Shown: in pieces, positions 17,748 through 26,809 of the stretch | Layout: the number at the start of each line of letters is the position of its first letter | Position numbering within the stretch: the first letter of the stretch is position 1 | From: Gelidibacter maritimus | GTDB taxonomy: Bacteria; Bacteroidota; Bacteroidia; Flavobacteriales; Flavobacteriaceae | NCBI RefSeq assembly: GCF_014062315.1 | Contig: NZ_JACGLT010000010.1 | Location: forward strand, 109,627-173,626 | Length of the DNA: 64,000 nucleotides | Direction of reading: 5' to 3' | Program-made: the position numbers and the translations under genes | The notes under the pieces: model-generated | Databases searched by the model: none | What the model was told of the DNA's origin: nothing | Seen by the model: only the letters and a program-made list of their open reading frames with translations

Positions 17748-18533
17748 ATGAAACATTTAAATATTGTTACAGCACTACTTATAATGCTATTGATGGGCTG
17801 CAAACACAGTACAGAAAAAGCTGTAGAAGTGGCCTCCGAGATGGCTGACGATTTTCACGAGTCGACGCAGCCAGAAGCAATAAATATCATTCCAATTAAT
17901 CACGCTACCATGATTTTGGCATATAAAGACCAAGTGGTATATGTAGACCCTGTTGGTGGTTCTAATATATTTTCAGATCAAGAGAAACCAGACTATATTC
18001 TGATCACAGATATCCATGGCGATCATTTGGATGTATCCACATTAGAAAATATGGTGCTGGATTCAACGACACTTATTGTGCCACCAGCAGTGAAAGAAAA
18101 ATTACCGGAATTAAAAGCCAAAGAAATTATCGTGATGAACAATGGGGAAAACAAAGAACTTGAAGCTTTTTCTATTGAAGCTGTCCCTATGTATAATTTA
18201 AGAGAAGAAGCCTTAAAATTTCATGAAAAAGGTAGAGGTAACGGATATGTTTTAACTTGGAACAATCAAAGAATATATATTTCAGGTGATACTGAAGACA
18301 TTCCGGAAATGAGGAGCCTCGAAAACATTGATATTGCCTTTGTTTGTATGAATCTTCCATATACGATGACGGTAGAGAGTGCAGCAAGTGCGGTATTGGA
18401 TTTTAAACCCAAAAAAGTATATCCGTACCACTATAGAGGAACTGACGGAATGAGTGATGTTGATAAGTTTAGATCCATTGTTAACAAAACGAATTCTGAC
18501 ATTGAAGTTGTGCAGTTAGACTGGTATGAGTAA
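17748..18533 (+). CDS. MBL-fold metallo-hydrolase lipoprotein
   Basis: 261 residues. It has a lipoprotein signal peptide with lipobox LLMGC (Cys18). The metallo-beta-lactamase fold follows: strand NHATMIL, the metal motif DIHGDH (88-93), where the first His of the usual HxHxDH is replaced by Asp, then SGDTED and PYHYRGT near the C-terminus. It resembles the RomA/UPF0173-type hydrolases but is exported and anchored in a membrane. The substrate is unknown. The changed metal ligand could alter the metal preference, or this may be a normal subfamily trait. It stands alone, divergent from the coiled-coil gene. Confidence 0.85.
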   Translation: MKHLNIVTALLIMLLMGCKHSTEKAVEVASEMADDFHESTQPEAINIIPINHATMILAYKDQVVYVDPVGGSNIFSDQEKPDYILITDIHGDHLDVSTLENMVLDSTTLIVPPAVKEKLPELKAKEIIVMNNGENKELEAFSIEAVPMYNLREEALKFHEKGRGNGYVLTWNNQRIYISGDTEDIPEMRSLENIDIAFVCMNLPYTMTVESAASAVLDFKPKKVYPYHYRGTDGMSDVDKFRSIVNKTNSDIEVVQLDWYE

Positions 18534-18659
18534 CTATTTATCGAATCCATTTTATAGCAAAAAACAATCCGTCGCTGTAACTTTTTTATTTTGATATAGT
18601 TACGAAATAAATTAAAAGTGTATATTTGGACAGCCAACCGAATCTAATTTCTTGCAATT

Positions 18660-18893
18660 ATGTCTCCTACATTTCACAAAGTCTCCCAATTCGCCGTAGT
18701 AAGCACCGAACATCTTACTATCGTTTTACTTATAACTGCAGGCGTATTTTTATTTTTTATTGCAATAGCAGTAATCAAAATGTACAAATTAAAGGCTGAA
18801 AACAAACGGTTAACGGATAGCGATGCTTTTAAAGCAGAAGTGGATGAGAGTTATAAAGATTTTACGGATGGTCATTTATATGACAATAATTAA
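18660..18893 (+). CDS. Small single-pass membrane protein, 77 aa
   Basis: A short polar N-tail, one strong transmembrane helix (about 19-40), then a juxtamembrane stretch with YKLKAENK and an acidic C-tail. It is followed 14 bases later by a second, smaller ORF of the same design (18908-19072). The function is unknown. Confidence 0.6.
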   Translation: MSPTFHKVSQFAVVSTEHLTIVLLITAGVFLFFIAIAVIKMYKLKAENKRLTDSDAFKAEVDESYKDFTDGHLYDNN

Positions 18894-18907
18894 GCAATTT
18901 CGTAATT

Positions 18908-19072
18908 ATGGGTAATTTCAGTATTATTATCACAACCACTCAAGACCTTAATAAAATAGTCAGTATTTTATCAATAGCAGTTGTTACTTTACTGATTTTA
19001 TTAGGTTTGAATATTTATAAAGTATATAAGCTTAAAGCAAAATTAAAATCAATTAATAATAACAATAAATAA
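18908..19072 (+). CDS. Small single-pass membrane protein, 54 aa
   Basis: ATG at 18908, TAA at 19070-19072. A polar N-terminus (MGNFSIIITTTQDLNK), one hydrophobic helix (about 17-36), then the basic juxtamembrane segment VYKLKAKLKS and an Asn-rich tail. It has the same order and the same YKLKA motif just after the helix as the 77-residue protein upstream, so the two are probably diverged duplicates. A terminator begins about a dozen bases downstream, which supports a two-gene transcript. No named family recognised. Confidence 0.5.
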   Translation: MGNFSIIITTTQDLNKIVSILSIAVVTLLILLGLNIYKVYKLKAKLKSINNNNK

Positions 19073-19083
19073 TCTTTCACTCA

Positions 19084-19118
19084 ATAAAAAAATACCGCTC
19101 GATGAGCGGCATTTTTAT
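19084..19118. terminator. Bidirectional terminator
   Basis: The hairpin CCGCTC-GAT-GAGCGG is bounded by an A-run and a T-run. It lies between the small membrane-protein genes and convergent ettA. Confidence 0.8.
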
Positions 19119-19123
19119 TAGCA

Positions 19124-20815
19124 TTATCGCACTAATTTCTTGTACTTAAGTCGTTTTGGAGTTAGATCGCCCCCAAGACGTTTTTTCTTGTTTTCTTCGT
19201 ATTCACTAAAGCTACCTTCAAAGAAATATACTTGAGAGTTGCCTTCAAATGCTAGTATATGCGTACAGATCCTATCCAAAAACCATCTGTCGTGACTGAT
19301 TACGACGGCGCAGCCCGCAAAATTCTCAAGACCTTCTTCCAAGGCTCTTAGAGTGTTGACATCCAAGTCGTTGGTTGGCTCATCTAAAAGTAAAACGTTA
19401 CCTTCTTCCTTGAGCGTCATGGCCAAGTGCAAACGGTTACGCTCCCCACCAGAAAGCAATTTCACTTTTTTATTCTGTTCACTTCCGGAAAAGTTAAAGC
19501 GACTTAGATATGCTCTGGAGTTGACTTGTTTTCCACCCATCATGATCAATTCCTGTTCGTCACTGAAGTTCTGCCAAATCGATTTTTCAGGATCAATATT
19601 GGAATGTTTTTGATCCACATAAGCCAATTTTGCAGTTTCACCTACTCTAAATTCACCTTTGTCAGGAGTTTCTTCACCCATGATCATTTTGAAAATTGTG
19701 GTTTTACCTGCACCATTCGGACCAATGACCCCAACAATACCTGCTTGAGGTAAATTGAAATTTAGATCTTCATAAAGTAATTTATCACCATAACCTTTAC
19801 TGACTCCAATGGCTTCAATAACATTTGTGCCTAATCGAGGACCATTGGGGATGTAGATTTCCAATTTTTCGTCAAGTTGCTTTTGATCTTGACTCATCAA
19901 TTTATCGTAGTTGTTCAAACGTGCTTTTTGTTTGGTCTGACGCCCTTTGGCACCTTGACGCACCCATTCCAACTCACGTTCCAAGGTTTTTTGACGCTTG
20001 GAAGCCGTTTTGCTTTCCTGGGCCATACGGGTAGATTTTTGATCTAACCAAGACGAGTAGTTTCCTTTCCAAGGGATACCCTCTCCTCTATCCAGTTCTA
20101 AAATCCAACCTGCCACATTATCCAAGAAATATCTATCGTGGGTCACGGCTATAATTGTTCCTTTATATTGAGATAAATGCTGCTCCAGCCAATGTACAGA
20201 TTCTGCATCCAAATGGTTGGTAGGCTCATCTAATAACAACACATCAGGCTCTTGCAATAGGAGTCGACATAATGCCACACGACGACGCTCACCACCGGAA
20301 AGCACCCCAATCTTTTTATCACCATCGGGCGTTCTTAAGGCATCCATGGCAATTTCCAATTTCGTATCGAGTTCCCAAGCATTGGAAGCATCAATTTTAT
20401 CCTGCAATTCGGCTTGACGGTTCATCAACTTTTCCATTTTATCTGGATCAGAATACACTTCTTCCAGTCCAAACATATCGTTGATTTTATTGTATTCATC
20501 AAGAATGGCTACCGTTTCTGCAGCACCTTCACGAACCACTTCCATAACGGTTTTGTCGTCATCCAACTGTGGCTCTTGCTCTAAGAGCCCGACGGAGTAT
20601 TCCTGAAGAAAAGTAACATCGCCCTGGAAGTTTTTATCCTGTCCAGCAATAATTTTTAAAAGTGTGGATTTTCCGGAACCGTTAAGCCCCAAAATTCCAA
20701 TTTTAGCTCCGTAAAAGAAGCTTAAATGTATGTTTTTCAATACTGGTGTATCAGCACCTTTAAAGGTCTTGGTAAGACCTCGCATCGAAAAAATTACTTT
20801 TTTATCATCGCTCAT
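19124..20815 (-). CDS. ettA: ABC-F translation factor EttA
   Basis: 563 residues, two ABC ATPase domains in one chain and no membrane segments. The first Walker A is GLNGSGKST (43-51) and the second is GPNGAGKTT (in the C-half). Both signature motifs (LSGGERRR and LSGGERNR) and both LDEPTN Walker-B segments are present. An arm insertion in domain 1 and a basic linker (KRQKTLERELEWVRQGAKGR) between the domains are typical of EttA. Family knowledge: it binds the ribosomal E site and gates the first elongation cycle according to ATP/ADP. It is monocistronic, ending at a bidirectional terminator. Confidence 0.95.
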   Translation of the reverse strand: MSDDKKVIFSMRGLTKTFKGADTPVLKNIHLSFFYGAKIGILGLNGSGKSTLLKIIAGQDKNFQGDVTFLQEYSVGLLEQEPQLDDDKTVMEVVREGAAETVAILDEYNKINDMFGLEEVYSDPDKMEKLMNRQAELQDKIDASNAWELDTKLEIAMDALRTPDGDKKIGVLSGGERRRVALCRLLLQEPDVLLLDEPTNHLDAESVHWLEQHLSQYKGTIIAVTHDRYFLDNVAGWILELDRGEGIPWKGNYSSWLDQKSTRMAQESKTASKRQKTLERELEWVRQGAKGRQTKQKARLNNYDKLMSQDQKQLDEKLEIYIPNGPRLGTNVIEAIGVSKGYGDKLLYEDLNFNLPQAGIVGVIGPNGAGKTTIFKMIMGEETPDKGEFRVGETAKLAYVDQKHSNIDPEKSIWQNFSDEQELIMMGGKQVNSRAYLSRFNFSGSEQNKKVKLLSGGERNRLHLAMTLKEEGNVLLLDEPTNDLDVNTLRALEEGLENFAGCAVVISHDRWFLDRICTHILAFEGNSQVYFFEGSFSEYEENKKKRLGGDLTPKRLKYKKLVR

Positions 20816-20904
20816 CTTTAAATCGAGTTAATAGTTATTATAAAATTAGGTAAATTCAAACGCTCAAGACTTTGATCAATCTCAAGCTAATATTTGGATA
20901 AAGG

Positions 20905-21087
20905 CTAAACCCGCCCTTTCAGCGCGTTGAATACCCAAGCGATGGCGAAGAAGCCAATGCCTACTGAAGCAAATCCATAACCTGCTACATCATCATATCT
21001 AAATGCACCAAGTGCAATGAGTGCAACGCCAACGATGATCATAATTGTTGTGGCCCAAGCCAGAACGGTATTTTTATTCATTGCCAT
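20905..21087 (-). CDS. CAL67264-family small membrane protein
   Basis: 60 residues, nearly all hydrophobic: one helix at about 9-28, a polar FRYDDVAGYG turn, a second helix at about 36-54, and the ending FNALKGRV. This matches my memory of the CAL67264 family, which is restricted to Bacteroidota and has no known function. It stands alone between ettA and a divergent MFS gene. Confidence 0.75.
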   Translation of the reverse strand: MAMNKNTVLAWATTIMIIVGVALIALGAFRYDDVAGYGFASVGIGFFAIAWVFNALKGRV

Positions 21088-21392
21088 AAATCTTAGTTTT
21101 TAAGGGAACTGCAAATATCGATTATTTTAACATAAAAACAGCTGTAAAAGTGGGTTTTTAAAAGGATTATTAAAAATTGTATAGGCCAAAAGCTCTTAAT
21201 TTTTTTCAATCTATTCAATTATACATTGTAATATTTTACATTGCAATTACACACCAAGTAGTTAATTGTTCAACACCTAAAAAGGCTTCCTTTTTACAAG
21301 GTATCAATTAACTTTTAATTATCATAATTTCTGCGACATCTTGAGAACGAAGCTTTAATTTTGGCGCTTATTTTTTTATAAGAATTGTAATA
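21088..21392. other. Divergent promoter region
   Basis: About 305 bases with no ORF. A perfect -7 box TAATTTTG (21356-21363, plus strand) serves the MFS gene. A near match reading GATATTTG on the minus strand at about 21114-21121 may serve the CAL67264-family gene. Confidence 0.4.
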
Positions 21393-22562
21393 ATGAATAA
21401 AGCTTTACTGTCATTGGCCATTGGGGGATTCGGAATTGGATTGACTGAATTTGTAATCATGGGTATTTTGCCAGATGTAGCCCATGCATTTAACATCAGT
21501 ATACCTGAAGCAGGACATTTTATTTCGGCTTATGCTTTGGGCGTTGTCGTCGGTGCGCCGATACTGACAGGATTTGGTAGCAAATGGCCTGCTCACAGGG
21601 TATTGTTGGTACTCATGATATGGTTTACAATTTTCAATACCTTATCTGCTTTTGCTACCGGCTACAATTCGTTTATGTTCTTACGTTTTCTATCCGGATT
21701 GCCACATGGTGCATTTTTTGGAATTGGTGCCGTAGTTGCTGGAAAATTATCTAAACAAGGAAAAGAAGCTCAAGGTATCGCAATTATGTTCAGCGGATTG
21801 ACCGTTGCCAACCTCTTGGGTGTGCCATTAGGAACTTATTTAGGCAAAAGTTTTGATTGGAGCGTCTCCTTTTTAATGGTTGGCGTGGTTGGCGTTTTAG
21901 CAGTTTTAAGCGTTAAATTCTGGATGCCCGCTCTTAAAAAGTCTTCTGAAAGTAATTTTTTAAAGGAATTTCGAATCTTTAAACGTGCTGAACTTTGGCT
22001 CATTATTTTATTAACGACTATAGGTACTGGTGGTTTTTTTGCTTGGTATAGTTATATTGCACCGTCTATTACTGAGGTTGCTGGGCATTCAGAAAATGTT
22101 GTCGCTTATGCTATGGTACTGGCTGGATTGGGAATGGTGATCGGAAATTTTGTTGGTGCCAAACTGACTGAAAAATTCGCGCCACTGAATACCGTAACTA
22201 TTGTTCTCACTTTAATGGTGATCTGTCTTTCGCTCAATGCCTATTTGGCATCCGATAAAACCATGATTCTCGTGATGACATTTATCATCGGACTGGTATC
22301 TTTTGCAATTTCCACGCCTATCCAATTACTCATTATCCAATCGTCAAAAGGCTCTGAAACTTTAGGGTCTTCACTGAACCAAAGTGCTTTTAATATTGGA
22401 AATGCGTCAGGGGCTTACTTTGCAGGCTTACCTATTGCGATGGGTTATGGTTATACCTCTGCCGATTGGGTAGGTGCAGCAATGGCCGCCACCGGAATTC
22501 TGATTGCTTTTTCTATTTATATTTTAAAGAAACACCAAGCCAGACAACAAATAAGAACTTAG
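21393..22562 (+). CDS. MFS transporter, drug/sugar efflux type
   Basis: 389 residues with about twelve hydrophobic segments. The first helix and loop LSLAIGGFGIGLTEFVIMG, and the following GxxxGAP and FLSGLPHGAFFGIG stretches, are typical of the DHA1/AraJ-like efflux subfamily of the major facilitator superfamily. The substrate cannot be read from sequence; relatives export arabinose, purine ribosides or chloramphenicol-like drugs. It is transcribed from its own promoter and is not in an operon. Confidence 0.85.
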   Translation: MNKALLSLAIGGFGIGLTEFVIMGILPDVAHAFNISIPEAGHFISAYALGVVVGAPILTGFGSKWPAHRVLLVLMIWFTIFNTLSAFATGYNSFMFLRFLSGLPHGAFFGIGAVVAGKLSKQGKEAQGIAIMFSGLTVANLLGVPLGTYLGKSFDWSVSFLMVGVVGVLAVLSVKFWMPALKKSSESNFLKEFRIFKRAELWLIILLTTIGTGGFFAWYSYIAPSITEVAGHSENVVAYAMVLAGLGMVIGNFVGAKLTEKFAPLNTVTIVLTLMVICLSLNAYLASDKTMILVMTFIIGLVSFAISTPIQLLIIQSSKGSETLGSSLNQSAFNIGNASGAYFAGLPIAMGYGYTSADWVGAAMAATGILIAFSIYILKKHQARQQIRT

Positions 22563-22611
22563 ATTTAAAATCGTTTTTAATTATAACTGAGGAATCGACC
22601 TAACCGCCAAT

Positions 22612-22646
22612 TCAAGATATCCATGAGTTATTTGATAATATCTTGA
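22612..22646. terminator. Possible shared hairpin between convergent genes
   Basis: TCAAGATAT and ATATCTTGA form a 9-bp stem with a 17-base loop, overlapping the end of the GNAT gene. There is no clear T-run, so this is weak. Confidence 0.3.
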
Positions 22647-22912
22647 TATTCGGATTGCCGTTTTTCAAAAATTGCTTTTGCATAGGAACAAGAGGTGATT
22701 GCTTTTAGGTTTTTGTTTCTTATAAACCTCACTGCGGCATCAATTAACGCATAACCTATCCCTTTTCCTTGTAAAGATTTTGCAACTTCGGTGTGGTCAA
22801 TATCAATGGTATCAGAATCTTTGTAATAGTATGTCATTTCTGCTTTTCTTTGTCCATCTATTTCGATATAAAACGCCCCTTCTTTTCCGTTATCTGTGTG
22901 TTGAATGTCCAT
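22628..22912 (-). CDS. Short GNAT-type N-acetyltransferase
   Basis: 94 residues, the size of the YjdJ-like mini-GNAT proteins. The acetyl-CoA loop is recognisable in LQGKGIGYALIDAAV (about 49-63), preceded by the DIDHTEV strand and followed by TSCSYA, the segment that in this subfamily carries the conserved Cys and Tyr. The acceptor is unknown. It starts two bases after the stop of the flavin reductase gene upstream, so they are co-transcribed. Confidence 0.85.
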   Translation of the reverse strand: MDIQHTDNGKEGAFYIEIDGQRKAEMTYYYKDSDTIDIDHTEVAKSLQGKGIGYALIDAAVRFIRNKNLKAITSCSYAKAIFEKRQSEYQDIIK

Positions 22913-22914
22913 AA

Positions 22915-23445
22915 TTATAGATGTTTTTCCAATAATTCTACTTTGTGTTTTAATTCGTCTTTTAACTCGGGATTGGTAATCTTTCCATTTTCAAAATTAT
23001 CCATAAACGATGGTAATGAAAAGTCTGCTACTATTTGTGCATCATGACGTGGAAAGCGCTCTTTGGCCATGGTCAAAACAGAAATTGCTCCTCGTCTTCC
23101 ATCAGAAGTAGCCATGAGCAACATAGGTTTGCCAAAAAACAATTTAGCTTCTGCCCTGGACATCCAATCAAATAAATTTTTAAACACTGCAGAATAGGCA
23201 GCATTATTTTCAGCCAATGACAATACTATCCCATCAGATTGTTTGATATAATTCAAAAACGATAGTGCATTTTCAGGAACACCGTGACTTTTTTCATAAT
23301 GTTTACTGAAAATGGGCAGTTCAAAATCATTCAAATCTAAAACGGTAACTTCAGCCCCTTCAATTAATCCTGACGCATAAACAGCGAGTTGTTTATTTAT
23401 GGAATCTTTACTATTACTTCCGGCAAATGCTAATATTTTTTTCAT
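22915..23445 (-). CDS. NAD(P)H-dependent FMN reductase / flavodoxin-like oxidoreductase
   Basis: 176 residues with a flavodoxin fold. The phosphate-binding loop GSNSKDSINKQL is at about 9-20, and the FMN-ring loops are LSLAENNAAY and MATSDGRRGA. It is in the family that reduces quinones, azo dyes or chromate with NAD(P)H using FMN. The partner is a mini-GNAT gene 2 bp downstream. The physiological substrate is not evident. Confidence 0.85.
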   Translation of the reverse strand: MKKILAFAGSNSKDSINKQLAVYASGLIEGAEVTVLDLNDFELPIFSKHYEKSHGVPENALSFLNYIKQSDGIVLSLAENNAAYSAVFKNLFDWMSRAEAKLFFGKPMLLMATSDGRRGAISVLTMAKERFPRHDAQIVADFSLPSFMDNFENGKITNPELKDELKHKVELLEKHL

Positions 23446-23851
23446 TTATTATTTACTGTTGATATTATTTAATTTTACTGTATCGATTCTCCATTTAATC
23501 CGGATGTTTTAGGTGAGGTGTAGTTCAGAAACCTTAAATCTCACCTATTTATTTCGACATAATCTTTTTTTTGAAAAAGACGATACTTTCAATTGGTATT
23601 TTCCAAATCTACGAAATAAAAAATGCCGTTTTATCGAAAGTTTTTCAAAAAATTCAATTTAATTCCAGCAGTGGATTATGTACTCTGAGGCTTGCCGCGA
23701 TTTAGGAAGACAATTTCTTAGTAATACTTCGTGGTCTTTGCCGCCGGTGCCGATTGAACGGCCCCCGAGGTTCTTGATTATTTTTTGGGCAATTTCCTTC
23801 TTTTGTAAGAGTTTTAAAGTTTGTATTTTTACATCAAACTAAAAAACTGCA
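23446..23851. other. Intergenic region with repeat B
   Basis: Two divergent genes are separated by about 400 bases holding a repeat B copy and, at the right end, promoter elements for the carboxylase gene: TTTG at 23802-23805 and TATTTTTA at 23824-23831, with an 18-base spacer. Confidence 0.5.
23687..23780. repeat. Interspersed repeat B, copy 2
   Basis: A diverged copy of 14659-14755: it starts GAGGCTTGCC, has the CGTGG...CCGCC middle and the GAGGTTCTTGATTA end. Confidence 0.7.
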
Positions 23852-25480
23852 ATGGACCTTAACTTCAACAAAAACGAAGACCACAACAAACTTCAACGCT
23901 CTGCTTTACGCCAACGCCTTGCCAAGGTAAAATTGGGTGGCGGACAGAAAAGCATCGACAAACAACATGAGAAAGGTAAAATGACCGCACGTGAGCGTAT
24001 CAATTATCTGTTAGACCCTAAAGCTAAATCCATTGAAATAGCAGCTTTTGCGGGCGAGGACATGTATGAAGAGCACGGCGGCTGCCCTTCAGGTGGTGTG
24101 GTGATAAAGATGGGCTATATCAAAGGTGTACAATGCCTTGTGGTGGCCAACGATGCCACAGTAAAGGCTGGAGCCTGGTTCCCCATTACTGCAAAAAAGA
24201 ATTTAAGAGCACAGGAAATCGCCATTGAAAACCGATTGCCAATTATTTACTTAGTGGACTCTGCTGGCGTTTATTTACCATTACAGGACGAAATCTTCCC
24301 AGACAAGGAACATTTTGGACGCATTTTTAGAAACAACGCCATTATGAGCAGCATGGGCATTACCCAGATTTCTGCTGTGATGGGAAGTTGTGTGGCAGGT
24401 GGTGCCTATTTACCTATCATGAGCGATGAAGCCTTAATTGTGGATAAAACGGGAAGTATTTTTCTTGCTGGAAGTTATTTGGTGAAAGCGGCCATTGGCG
24501 AAACTATAGACAACGAAACTTTAGGTGGTGCCACGACCCATTGCGAAATCTCCGGTGTTACCGATTATAAAGCTAAAGACGATAAAGATGCTTTGGACAC
24601 TATCAAAAACATTATAGATAAGATTGGTGATTATGACAAGGCCGGATTTAATCGCGCAAAAGCGATAAAACCTAAAGAAAATCCTGAAGATATCTACGGC
24701 ATTATACCAAAAAGTCGTAGCGATCAATACGATATGTATGAAGTCATCAAACGTTTGGTGGACGATTCTGAATTTGACGAATATAAGGCTGGCTACGGAA
24801 AAACCATCATCACAGCGTATGCGCGTATCGATGGCTGGGCGGTAGGTATTGTGGCCAATCAACGTCAGTTAGTAAAAACTAAATCTGGAGAAATGCAGTT
24901 TGGCGGTGTAATCTATAACGACTCTGCTGACAAGGCCACACGTTTTATAGCCAATTGTAATCAAAAGAAAATTCCTTTGGTATTTTTACAGGATGTTACC
25001 GGATTTATGGTGGGCAGTAAAAGTGAACACAGTGGCATTATTAAAGATGGCGCCAAAATGGTGAATGCGGTAAGCAATTCGGTAGTACCAAAATTCACCA
25101 TTGTCATTGGTAACAGTTACGGTGCGGGAAATTATGCCATGTGTGGAAAAGCATACGATCCACGATTGATTGTTGCGTGGCCAAGTGCAGAACTGGCCGT
25201 TATGAGTGGCAATAGTGCTGCCAAAGTACTTTTACAAATTGAAACGGCCTCACTTAAAAAGAAAGGTGAAACCATAACAAAGGAGAAAGAAGAAGCACTT
25301 TATAAAGAAATCAAAGACCGATACGATGCTCAAGTTTCACCATATTATGCTGCGGCAAGAATCTGGACGGACGCTATTATTGATCCCTTGGACACGCGGA
25401 CATGGATCAGCATGGGTATTGAAGCTGCAAACCACTCACCAATAGAAAAGCAATTTAATATGGGTGTATTACAGGTGTGA
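23852..25480 (+). CDS. Acyl-CoA carboxylase beta (carboxyltransferase) subunit, methylcrotonyl-CoA type
   Basis: 542 residues in the crotonase-like carboxyltransferase family (the length of MCC or PCC beta chains). The N-half contains KMTARERI and the acyl-CoA oxyanion loop (about GSCVAGGAYLP). The C-half contains the biotin-side loop (GNSYGAGNYAMCGKAYDP). The internal WPSAELAVMSG and LQDVTGFMVG segments are closest to methylcrotonyl-CoA carboxylase beta, the leucine catabolic enzyme, rather than propionyl-CoA carboxylase. The biotin-carrying alpha subunit is not in the window. The stop overlaps the start of an MFS gene (TGATG). Confidence 0.9.
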   Translation: MDLNFNKNEDHNKLQRSALRQRLAKVKLGGGQKSIDKQHEKGKMTARERINYLLDPKAKSIEIAAFAGEDMYEEHGGCPSGGVVIKMGYIKGVQCLVVANDATVKAGAWFPITAKKNLRAQEIAIENRLPIIYLVDSAGVYLPLQDEIFPDKEHFGRIFRNNAIMSSMGITQISAVMGSCVAGGAYLPIMSDEALIVDKTGSIFLAGSYLVKAAIGETIDNETLGGATTHCEISGVTDYKAKDDKDALDTIKNIIDKIGDYDKAGFNRAKAIKPKENPEDIYGIIPKSRSDQYDMYEVIKRLVDDSEFDEYKAGYGKTIITAYARIDGWAVGIVANQRQLVKTKSGEMQFGGVIYNDSADKATRFIANCNQKKIPLVFLQDVTGFMVGSKSEHSGIIKDGAKMVNAVSNSVVPKFTIVIGNSYGAGNYAMCGKAYDPRLIVAWPSAELAVMSGNSAAKVLLQIETASLKKKGETITKEKEEALYKEIKDRYDAQVSPYYAAARIWTDAIIDPLDTRTWISMGIEAANHSPIEKQFNMGVLQV

Positions 25481-26757
25481 TGAACACTTCAAGATCCAAA
25501 CGGTCCATTTTTATCATTCTCTTGCTCATTTTTGCAGGAGAGGCCATTTTTGTGCTTCCGTTTGTATTGGCGCGTATCTTCAGACCAACTTTTTTAGAGA
25601 TTTTTAACATCAATAATTTGGAATTGGGCAATTGCTTCTCGGTGTATGGGGTGGTTGCATTTATATCGTACTTTTTTGGTGGCTCCTTAGCGGACAAATA
25701 TGCACCGAGAACATTAATGGCAGTCGCACTTTTTATGACAGCTATCGGTGGTTTTTATATGGCCACCTTTCCCTCCTATTTTGCTATGAAACTGCTGTTT
25801 GGGTATTACGGATTTACCACCATTTTTTTGTTTTGGGCACCTATGATCAAGGCAACCAGAGTTTGGGGCGGACAAGACAAGCAGGGTCTCGCTTTTGGTT
25901 TTTTGGATGGCGGCAGAGGACTTGTAGCTGCCAGTTTTGGATCTCTTGGCGTTTTGGTGTTTTCTTATATGATAACCATTGATGTTTCTGAAGCTTCCCT
26001 AATGCATCTTCAAGATGCTTTTAAATACGTTATCTGGGCGTCTTCAGCGATGATTATTTGTATTGGAATTCTGGTGTACTATTTCCTTAAGCCTTTATCC
26101 GCAAAGGTTGATAAACTTCAAAACCAGAAGAAAATTTATACGCTTGAAAATTTTAAATCAGTTTTAAAATATCCAACAGTTTGGCTTATGATGCTCATCA
26201 TTTTGTGTGCTTATGTGGGTTATAAAACCACAGATATCTTTAGTTTGTACGCCAAAGATGTTTTAGGTTATGACGATATTGGATCAGCTCAGGTTGGAAC
26301 TTATTTGCTCTACATCAGGCCGATAACGGGAATCATTATCGGACTATTGGCCGATAGGACTCGGGCTTCCTTATGGATTATTATTGGTTTCTTGATCATG
26401 ATGCTTAGTAGCCTGTTTTTTGCTTCCGGTATTATTTCCGATACCACTATTTACTTATTTATCATATCAGTTATTTTTATGGCCATTGGAGTCTATGCCA
26501 CGCGAGTGCTTTATTTTGCAATCATGGAAGAGGCCAAGTTGCCTTTAGCCATTACCGGAACTGCGGTAGGGTTTATTTCAGTAATTGGCTATACGCCAGA
26601 TATTTTTGCTGGACCAATGATCGGTGTGCTATTGGATAACTCGCCAGGCGAGCTGGGCCACCAACATGTTTTTGCAGTGATGGCGGGGTTCTCTTTAATA
26701 GGTCTTTGTGCAACATTGGCATTCTCGATGATAACAAAAGGAAAACAGCATAGTTAA
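25480..26757 (+). CDS. MFS transporter coupled to the carboxylase gene
   Basis: 425 residues with about twelve hydrophobic segments. The ATG at 25480 shares its A with the carboxylase stop codon, so the two genes are translationally coupled. The sequence is distinct from the MFS protein at 21393 and resembles the glycerol-3-phosphate/oxalate-type symporters of MFS (helix motif GGSLADKYAPR after helix 2). The coupling suggests import of a carboxylic acid or amino-acid breakdown product (inference). Confidence 0.85.
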   Translation: MNTSRSKRSIFIILLLIFAGEAIFVLPFVLARIFRPTFLEIFNINNLELGNCFSVYGVVAFISYFFGGSLADKYAPRTLMAVALFMTAIGGFYMATFPSYFAMKLLFGYYGFTTIFLFWAPMIKATRVWGGQDKQGLAFGFLDGGRGLVAASFGSLGVLVFSYMITIDVSEASLMHLQDAFKYVIWASSAMIICIGILVYYFLKPLSAKVDKLQNQKKIYTLENFKSVLKYPTVWLMMLIILCAYVGYKTTDIFSLYAKDVLGYDDIGSAQVGTYLLYIRPITGIIIGLLADRTRASLWIIIGFLIMMLSSLFFASGIISDTTIYLFIISVIFMAIGVYATRVLYFAIMEEAKLPLAITGTAVGFISVIGYTPDIFAGPMIGVLLDNSPGELGHQHVFAVMAGFSLIGLCATLAFSMITKGKQHS

Positions 26758-26809
26758 TGCGTAATCGTAGTAAAGCGCGACTTTGAGCCGCTCTTTATCT
26801 ACACATGTC

